From Archaeoglobus sp. UBA230 (lineage in GTDB: Archaea > Halobacteriota > Archaeoglobi > Archaeoglobales > Archaeoglobaceae): 64,000 nt of DNA. The translations under genes were made by a program, and so were the position numbers. Positions 1-8,730 of the stretch are shown one piece after another. The stretch is taken from positions 62,001 to 126,000 of the forward strand of contig DAVR01000026.1 in the NCBI GenBank assembly GCA_002507545.1, written 5' to 3'. A model generated the notes under the pieces. That model made no database searches, was not told the DNA's origin, and saw nothing but the letters and a program-made list of their open reading frames with translations. The number at the start of each line of letters is the position of its first letter. The stretch's first letter is position 1.

Positions 1-401
1 TCGTCAATTACTGTAACAAGCTCCTTCAGTTCCATACCCCCTCTCTTTGATTTGGCTCTAACAACCTTGGTCTTCCACTCTTCTCCGTTTCTGTAAAGCA
101 TCGTGAGAAATAGGTCTTTGGATTCAGGGTCTACACAAATTCCTGTTACTCCTGACTCTCCACTCCCCGGAAACTCGTAGGTGGGTTCGTAATTCAGAAG
201 ATTATCAGCATAGGTATGAACCTCCCCACTTCCGGTCACGACTTTAACACTCCCGTAAAGCTCGGTAACGTAAAAGAATGGCTTGTTGCCCCTTCTTTCA
301 CCACTTGTGAAGGCAATGTTTACCGGAAGTTTGAGACCCGTAGCAACAAGTTCCAGATCAAATCCGGGATAAATCCACCATTTTTGCGTTAAATCTTCCA
401 T
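1..401 (-). CDS. Glucose/sorbosone dehydrogenase-like beta-propeller protein, partial
   Basis: This is the N-terminal 133 codons of a gene that runs off the left edge of the window. It reads MEDLTQKWWIYPGFDLELVA and continues with ATGLKLPVNIAFTSG and GSGESGVTGICVDPES, which resemble the first blades of soluble PQQ/glucose-sorbosone dehydrogenase-like propellers. No signal peptide is visible, so a cytoplasmic location is likely. The ATG lies inside a short palindrome and is followed upstream by an AT-rich promoter shared with the divergent ABC operon. Substrate and cofactor cannot be judged because the catalytic part is outside the window. Confidence 0.6.
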   Translation of the reverse strand, partial: MEDLTQKWWIYPGFDLELVATGLKLPVNIAFTSGERRGNKPFFYVTELYGSVKVVTGSGEVHTYADNLLNYEPTYEFPGSGESGVTGICVDPESKDLFLTMLYRNGEEWKTKVVRAKSKRGGMELKELVTVID

Positions 402-412
402 GTTTTAACATG
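399..412. promoter_or_regulatory. 14-bp palindrome over the start codon of the propeller gene
   Basis: CATGTTTTAACATG is a perfect palindrome that contains the start codon of the leftward gene. It could be an operator acting at a leaderless transcript start. No protein is assigned, and a chance palindrome of this size in AT-rich DNA is possible. Confidence 0.3.
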
Positions 413-485
413 TTTTTTAGTTATTTAAGCTTTTGCAGAGAAAGTTTTATCTGTGAGTTTACCTAAAAAACTTTGGTGATTAAAA

Positions 486-1367
486 ATGAAACGCACTGGC
501 TCTTCTTGCAGCCTTTGTTCTTGGTTGCACTCAAAGCGAAGAAGAAGTGGGAGTTATTGTGATTGGATCAAAGCCCTTCAACGAGCAATACATCCTCGCA
601 CACATGATTGCTCTCCTTCTTGAGGAAAACGGATACAAAGCTGACGTGAAAGAGGGTTTGGGAGGGACGCTTATCAACTATGAGGCATTGAAAAAGGGGC
701 AGATTCACGTTTATGTGGAGTACACTGGCACAGCTTATAACAATATTCTCAAAATCGAACCTCCTGATGTCTGGGCCCCGGATTACGTTTACGAGAGGAG
801 CGTAGAGGAGATGTTAAATAGAGATGGAATTTCAACCGTTGCAAAGCTCGGTTCAGGGATGATTATGCTATAGCAGTGAAGAAGAATTTTGCTGATATGA
901 AGGGGATAGAGAAGCTGAGCGAGCTTGCCCCTCATGCTGCTGAAATGACCCTCGGCACAGACCCTGAATTTGCTACTCGACCCGATGGCTTGCCGAGAAT
1001 AAAAGAAGTTTACGGCTTTACCTTCGGTGCTGTTAAGCAGATGGAACCCACACTGATTTGCGAGGCTATAAAGAACGATCAGGTGGATGTAATCTCTGCC
1101 TACACGACAGATGCCAGAGTTGACCTATTCGGACTCAAAATTCTGGAGGATGACAAAGGTGCCTTGCCTCCCTACGATGCGGTTATCCTTTTAAAGAAGG
1201 GGTTCGCAGACAAACATCCTGAAGTCGTGGAGGTGCTGAAGAAGCTTGAAGGGCTTATAGACACCGATACCATGAGAGCTTTGAATTACAAGTATGATGT
1301 CGAGAAGAGAGAAGCAAGAGAGATTGCAGAGGAGTTTCTGGTCGAGAAGGGGTTGATAAAGGATTGA
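486..1367 (+). pseudogene. Osmoprotectant (glycine betaine/choline) ABC substrate-binding lipoprotein, frameshifted
   Basis: The translation resembles QAT-family binding proteins (OpuBC/OsmF type): [19 protein letters not shown] early and [20 protein letters not shown] late. Two lesions break it. The ATG at 486 is one base out of frame with the signal peptide, which reads [12 protein letters not shown] with a lipobox cysteine and whose own frame has a TGA at 487. Near 850 a single missing T (ctcggttcagg where ctcggtttcagg is expected) shifts the frame just before the segment at 876. The rest aligns as one protein of about 290 residues. It would deliver compatible solutes to the permease genes downstream. 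It is very probably non-functional unless the lesions are sequencing errors. Confidence 0.8.
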
Positions 1368-1379
1368 AGTCGATTCAGA

Positions 1380-2484
1380 ATGCTGTGTAGCAGAATAGAG
1401 AAGGTTGAGCTGAAGGAGGTTACAAAGGTATACGGCAATCTTACTGCAGTTGATGCAGTTAGCCTTGAAGTTTATGGTGGAGAGCTTTTAGTCCTCATAG
1501 GACCCAGTGGTAGCGGGAAGACTACACTACTCAGAATGATCAACCGCCTCGTTGAACCAGACAGTGGGGAGGTTTACATAAACGGCAGAAATGTCAGAGA
1601 GTTCGACATCGTGAAGCTTCGAAGGAATATAGGCTATGTTATACAGCAGATCGGGCTTTTTCCACATCTGAGCGTTAAAGAAAATATAGAACTACTCATG
1701 AGACTGGAAGGGTGGAGTAACGAGAGGGTTGCGGAAAGAGTTAAGGAACTTATGGAACTCGTTTCTTTACCTCACGAATTTTCTGACAGATTTCCACACC
1801 AGCTAAGTGGTGGACAGCAATAGAGAGTTGGTTTAGCAAGAGCTATCGCCTTAAACCCTCCGCTATTGCTTATGGACGAGCCCTTTGGTGCCCTCGACCC
1901 AATACTCAGGAAACAGCTTCAGGAGGAATTTCTGAAGATTAAAGGAGTTCTTGGCAGGACGATTGTTTTCGTAACTCATGACATCGAGGAGGCTTTCAAG
2001 CTTGGTGACAGAATAGGAATAATGAAGGACGGAAAGCTTCTTCAGATCGGATATCTGGAGGAGCTTGTTTTAAATCCTGCAGACAGGTTTGTGGTGAAGC
2101 TCGTTGGTTCTGATCGGAAATTCAAGCACCTCGACACTCTTAAGGTTAAAGACGTGATGTTACCTGCGGAAAACTACACAGTCGAGGTTGGTGGAGGAGT
2201 CGAGGATAAGAAAAATTCTTGAGTTTATGGAAATCAGAAATATTGAGTATGCTGTTCTGATCACCAACGGAAGCTTTTCGGGAATAGTTGAGTTGAGAAA
2301 TTTGATCAAAGCAGAAAGTGTCGGTGAAGTGGTAAAAGAGCCAATTACCTTCTCACCCTCAGATTCTTTGGAAGCGGCGTTAATGGAGATGAAGGAAAGA
2401 AAGGAGTTTTCAGGAGTCGTTGTTGATGAAGGAAGACCTGTTGGTGTTTTGCTGTCAAACGAGATTCTCACGAGATTGCTATGA
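1380..2484 (+). pseudogene. Osmoprotectant ABC transporter ATPase with CBS domains, nonsense plus frameshift
   Basis: The protein has Walker A (GPSGSGKTT, about residue 42), a signature motif (QLSGGQQ), Walker B (LLMDEPFGALDP) and the switch histidine (VTHDIEEA), followed by a CBS-type regulatory half as in OpuAA/ProV relatives. An in-frame TAG at 1821-1823 replaces what is normally a Gln codon directly after the signature motif. Around 2190-2200 an extra G (ggtggaggagtc instead of ggtgaggagtc) separates the first CBS strand from the rest, which resumes as EESRIRKILEFMEIRN. Two independent lesions in one gene argue for decay. The gene overlaps the next one by 4 bases. Confidence 0.8.
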
Positions 2485-3110
2485 ACGTCTTCGAAGTGTG
2501 AGAAAGTCAGAACTTAACCCAGAGAACGCTTGAGCATTTAGCAATGTTTGGTATCTCGGTTTTACTTGCTATTTTTATCGGAGTGGCGATCGGTTTGCTG
2601 CTTTACAAGGCAAGAACGCTGGCGGAGATCGTATTTAATGTTCTTAATGTCATCGAGACCATACCCACCCTCGCCCTACTCGTCCTCTTTCTTCCGATTC
2701 TCGGTCTGGGAGAGAAGCCCACAATAGCTGCAAGCGTCCTGTATTCAATTCTTCCAATAACGAGAAACACGTATGTCGGTTTAACTTCGGTGAGCAGAGA
2801 ACACATAGAAATTGCTCAGGCTATCGGTTTGAGTGGGTGGGAAATTTTGTTGAGAGTTCGCTTCCCACTTGCACTGCCCTTAATTGCCGCCGGAGTGAGA
2901 ATTGCTGTTGTCTTCACAATGGGCGTGGTAACTCTTGGCGGTTTGGTTGCTGCAGGTGGACTGGGAGCGCCTCTTCAGACGGGCATTCACCTCTACAGCG
3001 TTGAAATAATATCAGTTTCAGGTTTGTGGGTTGGGGTTCTTGCCATAATCTTTGACAAACTTGCTTCTCTGGTTGAAGAACATCTCAGGAGGAGATACCA
3101 TGGTCACTGA
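2481..3110 (+). pseudogene. Osmoprotectant ABC permease, internal stop near the N terminus
   Basis: This is a BPD-type inner-membrane permease with the EAA-like loop at QAIGLSGWEILLRVRFPLAL and several hydrophobic spans. Translation from the ATG at 2481 gives MNVFEV, then TGA at 2499-2501 (probably a former Trp codon), then ESQNLTQRTLEHLAMFGISV in the same frame. Internal initiation at 2544 would lose the first 21 residues, which lie ahead of the first membrane span. The protein could therefore still be partly made. It overlaps the second permease. Confidence 0.75.
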
Positions 3111-3732
3111 CAGGTTAATGGTGGCTGTGGGAGAGCATTTGATTTTAACATACACGTCTCTGTTTCTTAGTATTATTATCGGGATTCCGCTGGCGATACT
3201 GGCGATGAGGAGTGAAAGAGCTGCTTCCCTTGTCATTGGCTTTGCCAACCTCGTTCAGGCTATACCGAGCTTTGCAGTTGTAGCTATGGTCGTCCCCCTT
3301 CTTGGCATAGGCTTCACACCAGCGATATTCGCCATTTTCCTGAGGACTCTTCTTCCTGTTGTTAAGAACACCTATGTAGAGCTGTCCGAGGTTGATAGAG
3401 GGTTGATTGATGCTGCGAGAGGAATCGGACTGACAGAGGTTGAAATTCTGAGATATGTGAGATTTTCCCACGCCCTTCCAGCGATGTTTGCTGGTTTAAA
3501 ATTTGCTACCATACTGGCAAACTTGATAGCGATTCTGACTGCAATAATTGGTTCCGGGGGACTTGGAAGGTTTGTTTACGAAGGTCTGGCAAGCTTTAAC
3601 ACCGAAAAGATACTGATGGGAGCTGTTCCAGCCATAATAATAGCTATTTTGATTGATCTAAGCTTTACGATTCTCGAGAGGAAATTTACGCCGGTAGCTA
3701 TGAGGGAGGGAGTATTGGATGGAAGTCTCTGA
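3100..3732 (+). CDS. Osmoprotectant ABC permease, intact
   Basis: This is the second BPD-type permease of the operon, about 210 residues, with five or six hydrophobic segments and the EAA loop DAARGIGLTEVEILRYVRFS. I chose the ATG at 3100 (MVTDRLMVAVGEHLIL) because it overlaps the previous gene by 11 bases and a GGAGGAG ribosome site precedes it. An upstream in-frame start at 3052 would lie deep inside the other permease. It is the only gene of the four with no visible lesion. Without its partners it probably has no transport function. Confidence 0.75.
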   Translation: MVTDRLMVAVGEHLILTYTSLFLSIIIGIPLAILAMRSERAASLVIGFANLVQAIPSFAVVAMVVPLLGIGFTPAIFAIFLRTLLPVVKNTYVELSEVDRGLIDAARGIGLTEVEILRYVRFSHALPAMFAGLKFATILANLIAILTAIIGSGGLGRFVYEGLASFNTEKILMGAVPAIIIAILIDLSFTILERKFTPVAMREGVLDGSL

Positions 3733-3772
3733 ACTGGAAAAGCAAGTCTTGAAAGAATGACAGACTTTTCAC

Positions 3773-3796
3773 CGGGCATCGGAGCATGCAGATTCC
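3773..3796. repeat. 24-bp exact copy of part of a ferredoxin gene
   Basis: Positions 3773-3796 are identical to 5744-5767, which encode the GICMLRCP cluster-binding segment of the leftward Fe-S protein. On the minus strand the copy reads DGICMLRCPVKSL and then drifts. It lies between the ABC operon and the macrodomain gene and looks like a remnant of a duplicated Fe-S gene. A T-run follows. Confidence 0.7.
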
Positions 3797-3815
3797 ATCT
3801 TTTTAAAAATAAAAT

Positions 3816-4394
3816 TTATACAAAGCTTTTGAAAACCGCTAAAGCCCTTTCAGCGGACTCCCTGTCATAGATTACAAGTGCTATCTCTTTCACAAACGAG
3901 CCTTCAAAGCTCTTTACAGCCTCAAGAAACGTTTCAACAACCTTCTCCAGCTCACAGCCATATATACCTGCACTTACAGCCGGGAAGGCTATTGAGTCTA
4001 TTTTCATCTCTTCTGCCTTCCTTAGCGGACCGAGAAATGCCTTGAAGAGTTTCTCTTTCAACCCTTCGTCCCATTTTCCACTGCATATTGGCCCAACTGT
4101 GTGAAAGACGTATTTTATTCCCCTCTCCTCCAAGTTCATGGCTGGCGTGACAACAACCTCTCCGTGGTCTATGTAATCCCTTCCGAATTGCTCCCTCATT
4201 GCCTTCTTGCTGATTTCTGTGTACTTACCCGCATCTCCTGCACAGGCTTTTGCAATTGCGTAAGCAACCCCACCGCCATGTTCAAGCCTCTTGTTGGCTG
4301 CATTGACAATCGCCTTTGCTGGATAGCGGGTAATGTCACCCTGCGCAAGTTTTAAAGTAATTTCATTCATCTTCATCTCGGTCAGCACTTCCAT
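3816..4394 (-). CDS. Macrodomain ADP-ribose-binding protein (AF1521-like)
   Basis: The 192-residue protein is almost collinear with my memory of A. fulgidus AF1521, the reference macrodomain. Landmarks are AQGDITRYPAKAIVNAANK, the GGGVAYAIAKACG-like loop and the FPAVSAGIYGC phosphate-binding loop. The family binds ADP-ribose and can remove it from proteins or hydrolyse ADP-ribose-1''-phosphate, in the cytoplasm. The start MEVLTEMKMNEITLKL matches the family N terminus. It stands alone and is divergent from the TIM-barrel gene. The function at family level is secure; the biological substrate is unknown. Confidence 0.93.
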   Translation of the reverse strand: MEVLTEMKMNEITLKLAQGDITRYPAKAIVNAANKRLEHGGGVAYAIAKACAGDAGKYTEISKKAMREQFGRDYIDHGEVVVTPAMNLEERGIKYVFHTVGPICSGKWDEGLKEKLFKAFLGPLRKAEEMKIDSIAFPAVSAGIYGCELEKVVETFLEAVKSFEGSFVKEIALVIYDRESAERALAVFKSFV

Positions 4395-4443
4395 ACATCA
4401 CATTTGACGGAAGTTATAAAAAGATTCATTCAACGTATGGTTT

Positions 4444-5253
4444 ATGAAGAACTTAAAAATAGGCTCATCCCTTTGGTATGGCCACCGTCCTTTTTCAAAA
4501 AAATTTAGAGAACTTTTGGAGATCGGGTTCGACTACTTTGAGATTAGCCTTGATTATCCCTTTCCAGATGAGGGTGACGAGCTTGAAAAGGCTGTGCGGG
4601 ATTTTGGAATTCAGCCAGCATTTCATGCTCCGCTTGACATTCTGCTGGCATGTCCGAGGGACGAAATATTCAGAGCATCAATGAAAGTGCTTGAAAGGTG
4701 CTTAAGCTTCGCTGCAAAGTTTGAGACCCTCTACTTCAACTTCCATGCCCTTCACTTCACACCCACCTTCCTTTTTCCGGAGATTCGTAACAAGGCGGTA
4801 AGAAATGTTGAAGAAGCATGCAGATTTGCGGTGGAGTTTGGAAAAGAGTCAGGATTCGAAGTTTGCTTAGAGAATGATCGCTTTTTCACTGAGGAATTTA
4901 TCAGAGGAGACATAAAGCTCACTCTTGACTTGGGGCATTTCGCAGTCGAGGAGACGTGGTGGGGAAGGGACTACAGGGATTCGCTGATAGGGTTCGTGGA
5001 GAGGTATGGAGATAGAATCTTGGTCACACATGTCCACGATGTCAGCTTCAACCCCATTCAAGACCATCTTCCGCTTGGTAGCGGTGATTTTAACCTCCAA
5101 TTTCTTAGCTGGCTTTTGAGAGAGAAGACAAGACCAAAATATGTTTTACTGGAAATATTCTGGAAGGGAAAAAGAGGCAGTAAAGTTTTTGCCGATTCCA
5201 AAGACCTCGAAAGCAGTTTTGAAGTTCTAAGGAGTGTTGTCAGGTGTAGTTGA
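4444..5253 (+). CDS. Sugar phosphate isomerase/epimerase-like TIM-barrel protein
   Basis: The 269-residue protein fits the xylose-isomerase-like / AP endonuclease 2 TIM-barrel family. It has LEISLDYPFPDEG-like early strands, CLENDRFF (metal-ligand Glu), LTLDLGHFAVEE (Asp and His) and VTHVHDVSFNPIQDHLPLGSG near the C terminus, the usual places of metal ligands. Family members are isomerases, epimerases or endonuclease IV. The substrate cannot be deduced. It is transcribed alone and converges on a small minus-strand gene. Confidence 0.75.
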   Translation: MKNLKIGSSLWYGHRPFSKKFRELLEIGFDYFEISLDYPFPDEGDELEKAVRDFGIQPAFHAPLDILLACPRDEIFRASMKVLERCLSFAAKFETLYFNFHALHFTPTFLFPEIRNKAVRNVEEACRFAVEFGKESGFEVCLENDRFFTEEFIRGDIKLTLDLGHFAVEETWWGRDYRDSLIGFVERYGDRILVTHVHDVSFNPIQDHLPLGSGDFNLQFLSWLLREKTRPKYVLLEIFWKGKRGSKVFADSKDLESSFEVLRSVVRCS

Positions 5254-5258
5254 TCCAC

Positions 5259-5447
5259 TCAGCAGTTGTAATGCCTCCTAACCCTCTTCACACCTTCTAT
5301 TTCGAGTAAGCCCTCCTCTCCAATCCCCGATACTCGAACTATGACGTCGTAGTCATAGAATACTTCATGCACTTCATCGCAAATCTCTCTTAGCCTTTTA
5401 ATGACTTCTCCCTTTTTCGTTTGATCTATCCAGACCTCCAGGTACAT
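5259..5447 (-). CDS. Small stand-alone Lrp/RAM-like protein
   Basis: A 62-residue protein, MYLEVWIDQTKKGEVIKRLRE, with a beta-alpha-beta-beta pattern (VIVRVSGIGEEGLLEIEGVKRV) that resembles the ligand-binding RAM domain of Lrp/AsnC regulators without the DNA-binding domain. Such stand-alone domains exist in archaea and may sense amino acids. The similarity is judged by eye only. It lies 6 bases from the convergent TIM-barrel gene. Confidence 0.5.
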   Translation of the reverse strand: MYLEVWIDQTKKGEVIKRLREICDEVHEVFYDYDVIVRVSGIGEEGLLEIEGVKRVRRHYNC

Positions 5448-5533
5448 GACTTAATCGGTCTGGCAGTTAATTTGACTTTTTTGGTTTTTTGAGGTTAGGA
5501 GAACTGGCGATTGTGGTCTAAATTTTTTAAAGG

Positions 5534-6643
5534 TCACCCGAAAAGTCCACTTGGGTCTCTTCCCTTATCTTCAAGCAGTTCCCTGACGAAGGTCACGCCA
5601 TCAGGTAGTTCAATGTACTCATCCCTCTCCACAAGCTCAACAGCCTCAACCGGGCATGTAGGCACACAAACCCCACAACCCAAACATCTCTGAACATCAA
5701 CACTTGCAGGCTCTCTGTTCACCTTAACCCTTATCGCCTTCATCGGGCATCGGAGCATGCAGATTCCGCATGCTATGCATTTCGAGTGATCAACGCTCGC
5801 CAAGTAGCTTGAATGGGCTATCGTGTTAGGATGCTTTGCCTCAAATACTGCTTTGAAAAAAACGCAGCAATCATCACAGCAATTACATATCGTTGCTACA
5901 TGCTTAGACCTTTCTGTGAGATGGACAAGTCCTTCTCTGTTCGCATTCCGAAGAATTTCAATTGCCTCATCAGCCGTTATCTTTCTCGCCATTCCATGTT
6001 CGACCATGTATTTGCCAACAGAACCCATGTGGATGCAGTTCTCCAGTGAACGTCTGCACCCCTCCCCAACAACTTTTGCTATAATCCTGCATGGGCAGTG
6101 CGCTACGGCTATGTAATCCCTCTCTCTAACCAGTTTTACCGCATCTTCGAATGGTAAAATCTCCGACTTCCCAGAAATCGTGTCTCTCTCAGGCAGCGCT
6201 CTCATTATCGGTCTCTTTCTGTCTCCGAGTTCATCCAAAAACCCCTCTTTACGATATTTGGCCCAGAGCGGGGCGAGTTTCTCCTGTCGCGGGTCTTTTC
6301 CCAATCCCGACCAGAAGGGAGTTTCAGAAAATCCTACTACGACTGGGAAAAGCCTGTAGTAAACCTTTCCTTCCTTCTCCCCCTTCCATACAGTCCCTTT
6401 CTTAGCCATCTCGTTAAGAACTTTCTCGATGTATTCGACGCTCTTCCCGGTTTTTTCAGCAAGCATCTCTGCAGTGAATCTGACGAAGGGCATGTGCAAA
6501 GCTATCTTCGCCTCCTCCTCATCGAAAAGCACGCTCAAAATCTCCTTCTCAACTCCGCTGACAGTTTTGGGCAAGCCAATTGGTGCTTTATCCAGCTTCT
6601 CCCTCAACCTCTCATACACCTCAAGATGGTGCGAGTGATGCAT
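5534..6643 (-). CDS. HTH-ferredoxin redox protein with two [4Fe-4S] motifs
   Basis: The 369-residue protein has a winged-helix-like N-terminal third (TAEMLAEKTGKSVEYIEKVLNEMAKKG is split around residues 57-80), a Cys-rich middle (AHCPCR; ICNCCDDCC) and a C-terminal bacterial-type ferredoxin with CIACGICMLRCP and CLGCGVCVPTCP. Similar proteins are common in anaerobic archaea and bacteria as orphan 4Fe-4S proteins. A regulatory or electron-transfer role is possible but not shown. A 24-bp piece of its cluster-binding region is duplicated at 3773. Its start codon is flanked by a His-rich leader, MHHSHH. Confidence 0.75.
   Translation of the reverse strand: MHHSHHLEVYERLREKLDKAPIGLPKTVSGVEKEILSVLFDEEEAKIALHMPFVRFTAEMLAEKTGKSVEYIEKVLNEMAKKGTVWKGEKEGKVYYRLFPVVVGFSETPFWSGLGKDPRQEKLAPLWAKYRKEGFLDELGDRKRPIMRALPERDTISGKSEILPFEDAVKLVRERDYIAVAHCPCRIIAKVVGEGCRRSLENCIHMGSVGKYMVEHGMARKITADEAIEILRNANREGLVHLTERSKHVATICNCCDDCCVFFKAVFEAKHPNTIAHSSYLASVDHSKCIACGICMLRCPMKAIRVKVNREPASVDVQRCLGCGVCVPTCPVEAVELVERDEYIELPDGVTFVRELLEDKGRDPSGLFG
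5744..5767. repeat. Source copy of the 24-bp ferredoxin-segment repeat
   Basis: This segment encodes part of the first cluster motif (GICMLRCP on the minus strand). It is identical over 24 bases to 3773-3796; similarity ends sharply on both sides. Confidence 0.7.
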
Positions 6644-6719
6644 GAAAAATTACTAAATTCATATGGTTAAAAGATTTTCCACCTTAAAAAATTTAAATCT
6701 GGTTTAGTATTTTCAAAAT

Positions 6720-7058
6720 ATGAAGGTTGTATTCCATTTAGACTCTGATGAAACGCCAACCTTTGAGTTAGCCTTAGCGAACATAACGAACTTACTCAAC
6801 GACGTTGGAAAGGCGGATGTTGCAGTTCTTGCCAATGGGTTTGCAGTAAAGCTGTTCGTTGAAAAAGTGTCCACAAAATTCAGAGAGGCACTTAAGGAGC
6901 TGAAGGAAAGGGGTGTAAAATTCTACGTCTGTAACAACGCAATGAAGGTTCACGGGATTAACAAAGAAGACCTTTTTGAATTTTGCGAGGTGGTTCCGGC
7001 AGGCATAACCAAGCTTGTAAAACTTCAGATGGAAGGTTACACCTATGTGAAACCCTGA
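6720..7058 (+). CDS. DsrE/DsrF-family protein
   Basis: A 112-residue alpha/beta protein beginning MKVVFHLDSDETPTFELAL, with VLANGFAVKLFV and KFYVCNNAMKVHGI. The cysteine in the VCNNAM strand is where many DsrE-like proteins carry their sulfur-binding residue. The family moves persulfide sulfur or, in other members, has unknown redox roles. The gene is divergent from the HTH-ferredoxin gene and its 3' end overlaps the convergent phosphatase-like gene by 16 bases. It appears to be leaderless. Confidence 0.75.
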   Translation: MKVVFHLDSDETPTFELALANITNLLNDVGKADVAVLANGFAVKLFVEKVSTKFREALKELKERGVKFYVCNNAMKVHGINKEDLFEFCEVVPAGITKLVKLQMEGYTYVKP

Positions 7059-7459
7059 TTATCAGTTTTTTCAAGCTCTTCTACAAGCGCCCTCACTTTT
7101 TCTTCAATCTCTGCCAGAATCTCTCTGTAAATCCCCTCATCTTTGCCAACTGGGTCCTCAATATGCCATCTCTCCAGTTTACTTACCGGAAGCACTACGC
7201 AGCTACTCTCCTCGCAGACAGCTATTATCAAATCAAATTCATCCAGATTTACATCATCAATCGTTCTTGGCTTTTCCTTCGCCCTCAGACCCTTTTCAGC
7301 CAGCAATCGCTTTACCACTTCGTTAACCCCCTCAGCCCTTTCAACTCCAGCACTCTCAGCTCTCCAGTCCTTTGCCATTGAGTTAAACAAAGCCTCAGCC
7401 ATAACACTCCTCGCTGTGTTGTGGATGCAGACGAAAAGAATCTTTTTCATCGAATCCAT
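7043..7459 (-). CDS. Low-molecular-weight phosphatase / arsenate reductase-like protein
   Basis: The P-loop CIHNTARS near the N terminus (C-x5-R-S) and the DP dipeptide in IEDPVGKDEG identify the LMW tyrosine phosphatase / thioredoxin-type ArsC superfamily. I chose the ATG at 7459 (MDSMKKILFV) because a TATAAATA box lies 24 bases upstream, as expected for a leaderless transcript. A start 12 codons earlier would span that promoter. No arsenical pump or regulator adjoins it, so arsenate reductase is only one possibility. Confidence 0.8.
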   Translation of the reverse strand: MDSMKKILFVCIHNTARSVMAEALFNSMAKDWRAESAGVERAEGVNEVVKRLLAEKGLRAKEKPRTIDDVNLDEFDLIIAVCEESSCVVLPVSKLERWHIEDPVGKDEGIYREILAEIEEKVRALVEELEKTDNQGFT

Positions 7460-7560
7460 TCTTTTATCTCTGCTATTTATACCATTTGATTTCAAAAACG
7501 ATATTTAAAATTCGAAAATTGGAAGAAACAAATTAATACTTTAAGCTCTCAATTTCTAAC

Positions 7561-8730
7561 ATGAAACCAGTTGGAATTAAGGATAACGTCTTCTGGGTCG
7601 GGGCAATAGATTGGAACGAGAGAGACTTCCACAATTTTCTGACGAGAAGAGGACTCACTTACAATTCCTACCTAATCGTGGATGAAAAAGTCACTCTGGT
7701 TGATACTGTAAAGCATAAATTCGTAAAGGAGTCTCTGGACAGGATAAAGAAGATTGTTGACCCCTCACAGATTGACTACATTGTCATGAACCATATCGAA
7801 CCGGATCATTCGAGTGGTTTGCCTGATATGATGCGAATTGCGGAAAATGCCACTGTTGTATGCTCCCAGAGGGCCAAAGATGGAATCTGTAAATACTATG
7901 ACTGTGATGGATGGAATATCAAGGTTGTTAAAGGAGGAGATGAGCTAAAAATTGGCACAAGAACACTCATGTTCATTGACATGACAATGCTTCACTGGCC
8001 AGACAGCATGGCGACCTATCTGAAGGAGGACAAACTTCTTTTCTCCAACGACGCCTTTGGACAGCATGTTGCCAGCGAGGAAAGATTCGATGAGGAACTG
8101 GGTGTCGAAGAGACGATAAACTGGGCAAAACTTTACTATGCCAACATCCTCATGCCTCTTGCCGGTTTAATCAAGAAGAAGCTTTCTGAAGTCCAGAATT
8201 TGGGATTGGAAATAGAAATGATAGCTCCGAGCCATGGAGTTATCTGGAAGAACCCGGGTAAGATTATAGAAGCCTATTCGAGATGGGCAAACTTTGAGAG
8301 CGAGAACAAGGTTGTTGTTGTATTTGATACCATGTGGCATTCAACAGAGAGACTGGCCGAGGCAATTGCCGAAGGAGCGGGTAGCGAGGGTGCAGAAGTA
8401 AGGGTTTTTCACGTCAGGAAAGACTCTTGGACGGATATCGTGACTGAGATATTGGACGCCAAGAGTGTTGCAATAGGCGCTCCAACGATTCACAATGGAT
8501 TGTTCCCACCAGTTGCGGGCTTCCTGACGTATCTCAAGGGTCTAAAGCCTCAGAACAAAAAGGCCCTGACCTTCGGCTCCTACGGCTGGAATGGTAATGG
8601 AGTCAAGGAAATCCAGAAGGTGTTGGAAGAACTAAAATTCGAAACGTTGGAACCGCTGATGGTTAAGTTCAAACCGAGTGAAGAGGAGTTACAGAGGGCT
8701 TTTGACCTGGGAGCGGAGCTGGCGAGATGA
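7561..8730 (+). CDS. fprA: Type A flavoprotein (flavodiiron protein)
   Basis: The 389-residue protein has a metallo-beta-lactamase-like diiron domain with the H-x-E-x-D-H motif (HIEPDH, residues 78-83), further ligands in DAFGQH and PSHGVIW, then a flavodoxin domain beginning VVVVFDTMWHSTERLAEAI. Such enzymes reduce O2 to water or NO to N2O in the cytoplasm using F420H2, rubredoxin or other donors. It is the first gene of an operon with an FMN reductase-like protein and AfpA, the same gene set I recall in A. fulgidus. Start ATG with TATA-like AT-rich DNA upstream. Confidence 0.93.
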   Translation: MKPVGIKDNVFWVGAIDWNERDFHNFLTRRGLTYNSYLIVDEKVTLVDTVKHKFVKESLDRIKKIVDPSQIDYIVMNHIEPDHSSGLPDMMRIAENATVVCSQRAKDGICKYYDCDGWNIKVVKGGDELKIGTRTLMFIDMTMLHWPDSMATYLKEDKLLFSNDAFGQHVASEERFDEELGVEETINWAKLYYANILMPLAGLIKKKLSEVQNLGLEIEMIAPSHGVIWKNPGKIIEAYSRWANFESENKVVVVFDTMWHSTERLAEAIAEGAGSEGAEVRVFHVRKDSWTDIVTEILDAKSVAIGAPTIHNGLFPPVAGFLTYLKGLKPQNKKALTFGSYGWNGNGVKEIQKVLEELKFETLEPLMVKFKPSEEELQRAFDLGAELAR

